64,000 nt of DNA from Lentzea albidocapillata (lineage in GTDB: Bacteria > Actinomycetota > Actinomycetes > Mycobacteriales > Pseudonocardiaceae), in the NCBI RefSeq assembly GCF_000719115.1, contig NZ_JOEA01000032.1, positions 8,104 to 72,103 on the forward strand, in the 5' to 3' direction. This document shows positions 59,910 to 64,000 of this stretch, one piece after another. The notes beneath the pieces are model-generated. The model saw only the letters and a list, made by a program, of their open reading frames with translations. It made no database searches and was not told where the DNA came from. The position numbers and the translations under genes are program-made. How positions within the stretch are numbered: the stretch's first letter is position 1; every line of letters begins with the position of its first letter.

Positions 59910-60258
59910 GTGGAGATCACGGGGGACGAGATCCGGAAGCGGATGATCGAGCACGAGGCGCGCTTCAGCTCGTCCGGCGTCGCGCTCGACCTGCGTCACG
60001 TGCTCGCCTCGGCGCACCAGGCCACCGGCCACGAACGTGACGTGCGGCGGATCCGCGTTGCCCAGCAACGTGATCTGCGCCGTCGCGGTCAGCTCTCGCG
60101 ATGGGGACGCCTCTGGCACCTGATCCGCGGTGTGACCGTCGGACACGGTTACCGGCCAGGTGGTGCTGGCGTCGACGTGGCTGCTGCAGATCCTCGCTTG
60201 GGCGTACGCCACCCTGTTCGTGGCGGGCTTCACCGGATTGGTGAGGCGCAACGCGTGA
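59910..60258 (+). pseudogene. Decayed small membrane protein gene (frameshifted)
   Basis: From a GTG at 59910 one frame reads MEITGDEIRKRMIEHEARFSS and later GQLSRWGRLWHLIRGVTVGHGYRP, which looks genuine. It then turns into low-quality sequence, while the next frame becomes convincing (TGQVVLASTWLLQILAWAYATLFVAGFTGLVRR) up to a TGA at 60258. The two halves look like one protein with a C-terminal membrane helix broken by a frameshift near 60145. A minus-strand frame over the same bases was considered and judged less likely. Confidence 0.4.
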
Positions 60259-60288
60259 CTGTCGGGGGTGTCTGATACACCAGGAGGT

Positions 60289-62352
60289 ATGAGCGCGCAG
60301 ACCGGAGCGAGAAAAGGGGAACGGGTCCCCGCGGAGTCGCTGCCGGTCGCCCGGATCGTGGTGGACGTGCCGCTGGCCCACCTGGACCGGCCGTTCGACT
60401 ACTCGGTTCCGTCCGAACTGGATGTTGCCGCGGTGCCCGGCTGCCGGGTCAGGGTGAGGTTCGCGGGCCAGCTGGTCGACGGCTACCTGCTGGAGCGCGT
60501 GGAGACCTCGGAGTACGGCAAGAAGCTCGCCTTCATCGAGAAGGTCGTGTCACCCGAACCGGTGCTCGCGCCCGAGATCGCCACACTGGCGCGCGCGATC
60601 GCGGACCGGTACGCGGGCGGCATGATCGACGTGCTGCGGCTGGCCGTCCCGCCCCGCCACGCCCGCGCGGAGGCCGCGGCGCCAGGGGAGTCGCCGCCGC
60701 TGCCACAGCTTCCCGCCTGGGTCCACGCGTCCGCCGACGGTGAGTCCGCAACGGTGGAACCAGCCCTCGCGCGGTCACAGCTGCCGCCCGTTCCCGCCGA
60801 CGCCTGGTCGCGCTATCCCCGCGGCCCCAAGTACCTGGAGGCTCTGCACGAGGGCCGTCCCGCCCACGCCGTCTGGCAGGCGCTGCCCGCCGAGGACTGG
60901 CCCGCCCGGCTCGCGGAGGCGGCCGCCTCCGTCGCGTCGTCGGGACGCGGGGTGATCATCGTGGTGCCCGACCACCGCGATCTGGCCCGTGTCGCCGAGG
61001 CGTGCGGCGCGTTGATCCAGGGCGTGGTGACGTTGTCGGCCGATCTCGGGCCGTCGGAGCGCTACAAGCGTTGGTTGTCCGTGCGCCGTGGCGTCGCGCG
61101 GGTGGTGGTCGGCACGCGTGCGACGGCGTTCGCGCCGGTGCGGGACCCTGGGCTGCTCGTGGTCTGGGACGACGGCGACGACCTGCACGTCGAGCAGAGG
61201 TCGCCGTATCCGAACGTGCGCGACGTGCTGGTGCAGCGCGCACACATGACGGGCGCCGCGTTGCTCATCGGCGGGTTCGCCCGCACGGCCGAGGCGCAGT
61301 TGCTGGTCGAGACGGGCTGGGCGCACGAGATCGTGGCGTCGCGCGAGACGCTGAGAGCCGTCGCGCCGCGGGTGGTCTCGGTGGGCGACAACGAGTGGCA
61401 GGACGTCAAGGACCCGGCCGCCCGCACGGCCCGGCTGCCGTCCATCGCGTTCGACGCGGCCCGGTTCGCCCTCGCCGACTCGCCGGTGCTGATCCAGGTG
61501 CCGCGCCGGGGCTACGTGCCGTCGCTCGCCTGCGGCCAGTGCCGCGGACCCGCGCGATGCCGCCGGTGCGCCGGTCCGCTGGCGCTGCCCGGCGGCACCG
61601 AGCACGGGCTGCCGAAGCCCGCGTACTGCCGGTGGTGCGCGGCGACGGAGGCCGGGTTCCGCTGTCCCACTTGCGGGTCACGCAAGCTGCGCGGCCAGGT
61701 CATCGGCGCCAGGCGCACGGCGGAGGAGCTCGGGCGGGCGTTCCCCGGCCACCTGGTGCGGACGAGCGGTGCCGACGAGGTGCTGACCAAGGTGTCGGGC
61801 AAACCGTCACTGGTCGTCGCGACACCGGGCGCCGAACCCGTGGCCGAGGGCGGCTACGGCGCGGTGCTGCTGCTCGACGGGTGGGCGTTGCTGGGCAGGG
61901 CCGACCTGCGGGCCTCCGAGGAGGCGCTGCGGCGGTGGATGACGGCGGCGGGCCTGGTGCGGCCGGGCAACGGCCGGGTGGTCGTGATCGCCGACTCGTC
62001 CCTGACCCCGGTGCAGGCCCTGGTCCGCTGGGACCCGGTGTGGCACGCCGCCACCGAACTGGCCGCGCGGACCGAGCTCGGTTTCCCGCCGGCCGTCCGG
62101 ATGGCGACCGTCGACGGCACCCCGGACGCGGTGAACGCCATGCTCGACGAACTCCGCCTGCCGCCCACCGGCGAGATCCTCGGCCCGGTGCCGCTGGGCG
62201 ACGACGAGACGAAGGAACGCGCGCTGGTCCGGGTCTCCCGGGCGGAAGGCCGCCAGCTGGCCGCCGTGCTGGCCGAGGCGCAGGCCGTGCGGACGGCTCG
62301 CAAGGAGCAGGACCTGGTTCGGATCAAGCTCGACCCGCTGGAGGTCCTGTAG
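60289..62352 (+). CDS. priA: Primosomal protein N' (PriA), helicase-inactive actinobacterial form
   Basis: 687 residues from the ATG at 60289. AGGAGG is present but only one base away, so a GTG 21 bases upstream is an alternative. The N-terminal DNA-binding domain (ARIVVDVPLAHLDRPFDYSVP..PGCRVRVRFAGQLVDGYLL) and the zinc region with paired Cys (CGQCRGPARCRRCAGPL; YCRWCAATEAGFRCPTCGS) are intact. The Walker A GxGKT is missing and the DEEH box is VVWDDGDD, so no ATPase is expected, as described for other actinobacterial PriA proteins. It probably works as a primosome scaffold. Confidence 0.92.
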   Translation: MSAQTGARKGERVPAESLPVARIVVDVPLAHLDRPFDYSVPSELDVAAVPGCRVRVRFAGQLVDGYLLERVETSEYGKKLAFIEKVVSPEPVLAPEIATLARAIADRYAGGMIDVLRLAVPPRHARAEAAAPGESPPLPQLPAWVHASADGESATVEPALARSQLPPVPADAWSRYPRGPKYLEALHEGRPAHAVWQALPAEDWPARLAEAAASVASSGRGVIIVVPDHRDLARVAEACGALIQGVVTLSADLGPSERYKRWLSVRRGVARVVVGTRATAFAPVRDPGLLVVWDDGDDLHVEQRSPYPNVRDVLVQRAHMTGAALLIGGFARTAEAQLLVETGWAHEIVASRETLRAVAPRVVSVGDNEWQDVKDPAARTARLPSIAFDAARFALADSPVLIQVPRRGYVPSLACGQCRGPARCRRCAGPLALPGGTEHGLPKPAYCRWCAATEAGFRCPTCGSRKLRGQVIGARRTAEELGRAFPGHLVRTSGADEVLTKVSGKPSLVVATPGAEPVAEGGYGAVLLLDGWALLGRADLRASEEALRRWMTAAGLVRPGNGRVVVIADSSLTPVQALVRWDPVWHAATELAARTELGFPPAVRMATVDGTPDAVNAMLDELRLPPTGEILGPVPLGDDETKERALVRVSRAEGRQLAAVLAEAQAVRTARKEQDLVRIKLDPLEVL

Positions 62353-62415
62353 CGCCGAATGCGGTGGGGACCGGGTGCGTGCCGCGGCCGAACTGCTGTT
62401 CGCCGTCCTCGGCGA

Positions 62416-62910
62416 CTACCCGCAGGGCTGACGGGAGTTCATCCCTCGTAGTGGGAGCGCAGGCCCGCCAGGTGCTCGCGGATGTCCTCGTCGGTGAGCT
62501 TCTCGTACTCGAGGTACTCGCTCAGGTACGTCATGTGACACGGCGGATCGGTTGCCAGGCGAGATGAAGGCTGGAAGGTGTCCTGACCTGCTGGTTTGTT
62601 CTCGTTGGGTCCGGTTGTATCCGGTCGCTTTTGAACGTTCCACGGCCTGGCGACGGCCTGAGAGCTGATCATGGAGCGCCCCTCGACCTCCGCACGGCCT
62701 GGAGATCGAGGGACGCTTTGCCGTGCCTGGAGTCCTGAACACGATCATGGTTACGGGCGCTTTGAAGATCGGCATGACCTCGGCAACGGGGACGTTCACG
62801 GGTGCGGGCTGGGGTGCCGGGCGGCTGCATGCGGCGACGGCCTGGGCCTCCAGCTCGTAGACGCCCCAGAGGGAGAGCTGTCCGGGCTGGGCGTGGTGGC
62901 GCTTGCTCAT
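62416..62910 (-). CDS. Hypothetical protein (uncertain 3' half)
   Basis: 164 residues if the whole frame is used. The start is credible (ATG 62910, AGGAG eight bases upstream, MSKRHHAQPGQLSLWGVYELEAQAVAACS). From about residue 75 on the sequence is Arg-rich and a different minus frame (ending TDEDIREHLAGLRSHYEG at 62439) looks more protein-like, so a frameshift or a shorter gene is possible. A near-perfect 12-bp hairpin (62680-62691 / 62701-62712) lies within it. No family recognised. Confidence 0.3.
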   Translation of the reverse strand: MSKRHHAQPGQLSLWGVYELEAQAVAACSRPAPQPAPVNVPVAEVMPIFKAPVTMIVFRTPGTAKRPSISRPCGGRGALHDQLSGRRQAVERSKATGYNRTQREQTSRSGHLPAFISPGNRSAVSHDVPERVPRVREAHRRGHPRAPGGPALPLRGMNSRQPCG

Positions 62911-63221
62911 GATCGGCGCTCCTGCGGTCGAAGGGCTTGGGTGAGGCGGTGGCTTTTCGCCCCCGCTCCCTCGGCCCTGGCCGCAGTTAGCACCGTGACG
63001 GTGGTGTCAAGGGTGGGCCTTGGCCCATCGCGTAGCGACGCCGTAGGCGCCCTTGATACCGGCGGCACGGTGTTAAACGATCTGGCCCCCGTGGGAGGAG
63101 TCAGCGCTTGTGAGCTGCACGTTTGCAGGCAATTCCGCGGTGAGGTTCGATCGGTTTTGGGGAGACCCTTCGGGCGGCGTCACGCGTTGCTTCTCGACAC
63201 ACTTCGTGCCTCGGGCGCATC
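62911..63221. other. Intergenic region with one strong hairpin
   Basis: No convincing gene. ggtgtcaaggg (63003-63013) pairs with cccttgatacc (63050-63060) with one wobble, enclosing the perfect hairpin tgggcc-tt-ggccca (63014-63027). It may be a terminator or structured leader. Confidence 0.4.
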
Positions 63222-63467
63222 ATGACCAGCATGTTTGACGTGGACTTCACAGGCCGCGCGATCACCAGTCCTTTGTGGTGGTCGCTGCTGCTGCTCGTCG
63301 TGGTTGTCGGGGCCACTCTGTGGGGCTTCATCCCGAGTGTGAAGGCCAAGCGGGAACAGAAGCAGAAGGCGGCTTGGACGGCGGCGTTTCGGCGTGGCAA
63401 TCCGCCGGACACGTGGCATCAAGCTGAGCAGATCTACGAACGGCTTCGTCGCGAAGAAGAGCGCTGA
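63222..63467 (+). CDS. Small single-pass membrane protein, unknown
   Basis: 81 residues, ATG at 63222 (or 63231). One hydrophobic helix (about residues 18-36, LWWSLLLLVVVVGATLWGF) followed by a basic, helical cytoplasmic tail (KAKREQKQKAAWTAAFRRG..QAEQIYERLRREEER). No ribosome site is obvious. Protein-like composition supports it being real; no family recognised. Confidence 0.5.
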   Translation: MTSMFDVDFTGRAITSPLWWSLLLLVVVVGATLWGFIPSVKAKREQKQKAAWTAAFRRGNPPDTWHQAEQIYERLRREEER

Positions 63468-63722
63468 GCAAGGTTGGCCGGCGTGGTTGGCCGTTGGTGG
63501 TGGCGAGCGGACTCGGCCACCTGCGCGCGCTCCCGCGCGGGGCCGACAGGCGGAGCGGAGCGGGAGCCTGGCGTGTCCCGATGCGGGGAGCGGGCGCAAC
63601 GGTGGGCGGTGTCAGCGCGAGTCGACCGCCCGCGCGCCGCCAGCGGCGGCACGCTCTTGATCCCATAAAGCTGAATTCAGCAGTACGCCGCTACAGCAAT
63701 CCTGGCTGCGAAATTGGCGCCT

Positions 63723-63738
63723 TCGAACATTTGTTCAT
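63723..63738. promoter_or_regulatory. LexA-like (SOS) box
   Basis: TCGAAC-attt-GTTCat matches the actinobacterial LexA palindrome TCGAAC-N4-GTTCGA at ten of twelve fixed positions. It ends 13 bp before the ATG of the gene at the right edge. TACCCT at 63740-63745 sits six bases before that ATG, as in leaderless promoters. Confidence 0.5.
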
Positions 63739-63751
63739 CTACCCTTGACGC

Positions 63752-64000
63752 ATGGCGGGTACAGAGGCTGGCAGCGAGACCGACCACGGCGGACAGCGGA
63801 CCGATGAACGAGCTCGTCGATCCATGTACGCCGGAATCGCTATCAGCGCGGATGAGCTCAAAGCAATGGCCGTGTTGGCTGACGCAGGGCGGAAGAGCTT
63901 CGACGCTGTCGTCAGCGGGTTCGACAAGGGCTTCGGTGGCCTCGCTGTAGAGCAGTCCAAGGTCGCAGCCTGGATCGAGCAGGTCAACGTAGGGCAGAAG
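63752..64000 (+). CDS. Unknown protein, N-terminal part (runs off the right edge)
   Basis: At least 83 residues from the ATG at 63752, open to the end of the window: MAGTEAGSETDHGGQRTDER, then YAGIAISADELKAMAVLADAGRKSFDAVVSGFDKGF. Helical, mixed charge, no signal peptide. Base composition is less GC-rich than the housekeeping genes. A LexA-like box and a possible leaderless -10 element precede it, suggesting DNA-damage control. No family recognised. Confidence 0.5.
   Translation, partial: MAGTEAGSETDHGGQRTDERARRSMYAGIAISADELKAMAVLADAGRKSFDAVVSGFDKGFGGLAVEQSKVAAWIEQVNVGQK

Noticed and set aside
59898..60251. Minus-strand frame opposite the decayed membrane protein
   Set aside because: No ribosome site or recognisable family; the plus-strand halves look more protein-like, although this is not certain.
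62671..63225. 184-codon plus-strand frame near the right end
   Set aside because: Cys/Gly/Arg-rich shadow composition without a ribosome site; it crosses two strong hairpins.

Overview
The window reads as chromosomal DNA of a high-GC actinomycete, most likely a member of the Pseudonocardiaceae (Lentzea/Saccharothrix/Actinosynnema type). This is an inference. It rests on GTG/TTG starts, heavy use of 4-bp stop/start overlaps, a BldD orthologue, DasR-type PTS control, an actinobacterial integration host factor, a helicase-inactive PriA, and gene orders shared with mycobacteria and other actinomycetes (alaS-ruvX-mltG-aroE, aroC-K-B-Q, pepQ-efp-nusB, and pyrR-pyrB-pyrC-carA-carB-pyrF-mihF-gmk-rpoZ-coaBC-metK-priA).

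Layout. 0-6.1 kb: start of a DEAD/DEAH helicase, a non-canonical glutamine-synthetase-family enzyme, a divergent MarR regulator, a PLP decarboxylase and a Tat-exported GH95-type glycosidase. 6.2-8.7 kb: a cobalt/nickel ECF importer (CbiM, CbiN and a fused CbiQ-CbiO). 8.7-19.5 kb: a kinase-like protein, the RDD/SpoIIM divergent pair, the DUF58-MoxR-DUF4350-DUF4129 membrane operon, a uridine-kinase-like protein, RarA, and an iron-box-controlled siderophore-type acyltransferase. 19.7-25.6 kb: two small envelope proteins, then alaS, ruvX, mltG and aroE.

25.6-34.4 kb is an accessory block between aroE and the prepilin-peptidase/aroC cluster. It holds a two-component system with a lipoprotein, a PAP2 phosphatase, and a DasR-controlled sugar PTS arranged around one operator. 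It also holds the most interesting locus of the window: a small Cys- and aromatic-rich secreted peptide followed by a SunS-like family-2 glycosyltransferase, a candidate glycopeptide (glycocin-like) RiPP system.

34.4-41.5 kb: prepilin peptidase, aroC, aroK, aroB, aroQ, a patch of decayed genes, pepQ, efp and nusB. 41.5-44.4 kb: an HD-domain protein, an NAD(P)H-binding epimerase-like gene broken by a perfect 26-bp tandem duplication, a divergent ECF41-type sigma factor, and bldD with a BldD box in its own promoter. 44.6-54.7 kb: the pyrimidine operon behind a PyrR-type leader, then mihF, gmk and rpoZ. 54.7-62.4 kb: a degenerate repeat array, coaBC, metK, a highly structured intergenic region, a Tat-exported phospholipase C, a decayed membrane protein and priA. 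62.4-64 kb: poorly conserved small ORFs, ending in a partial gene with a LexA-like box directly upstream.

No tRNA, rRNA, CRISPR array, insertion sequence or prophage was recognised.
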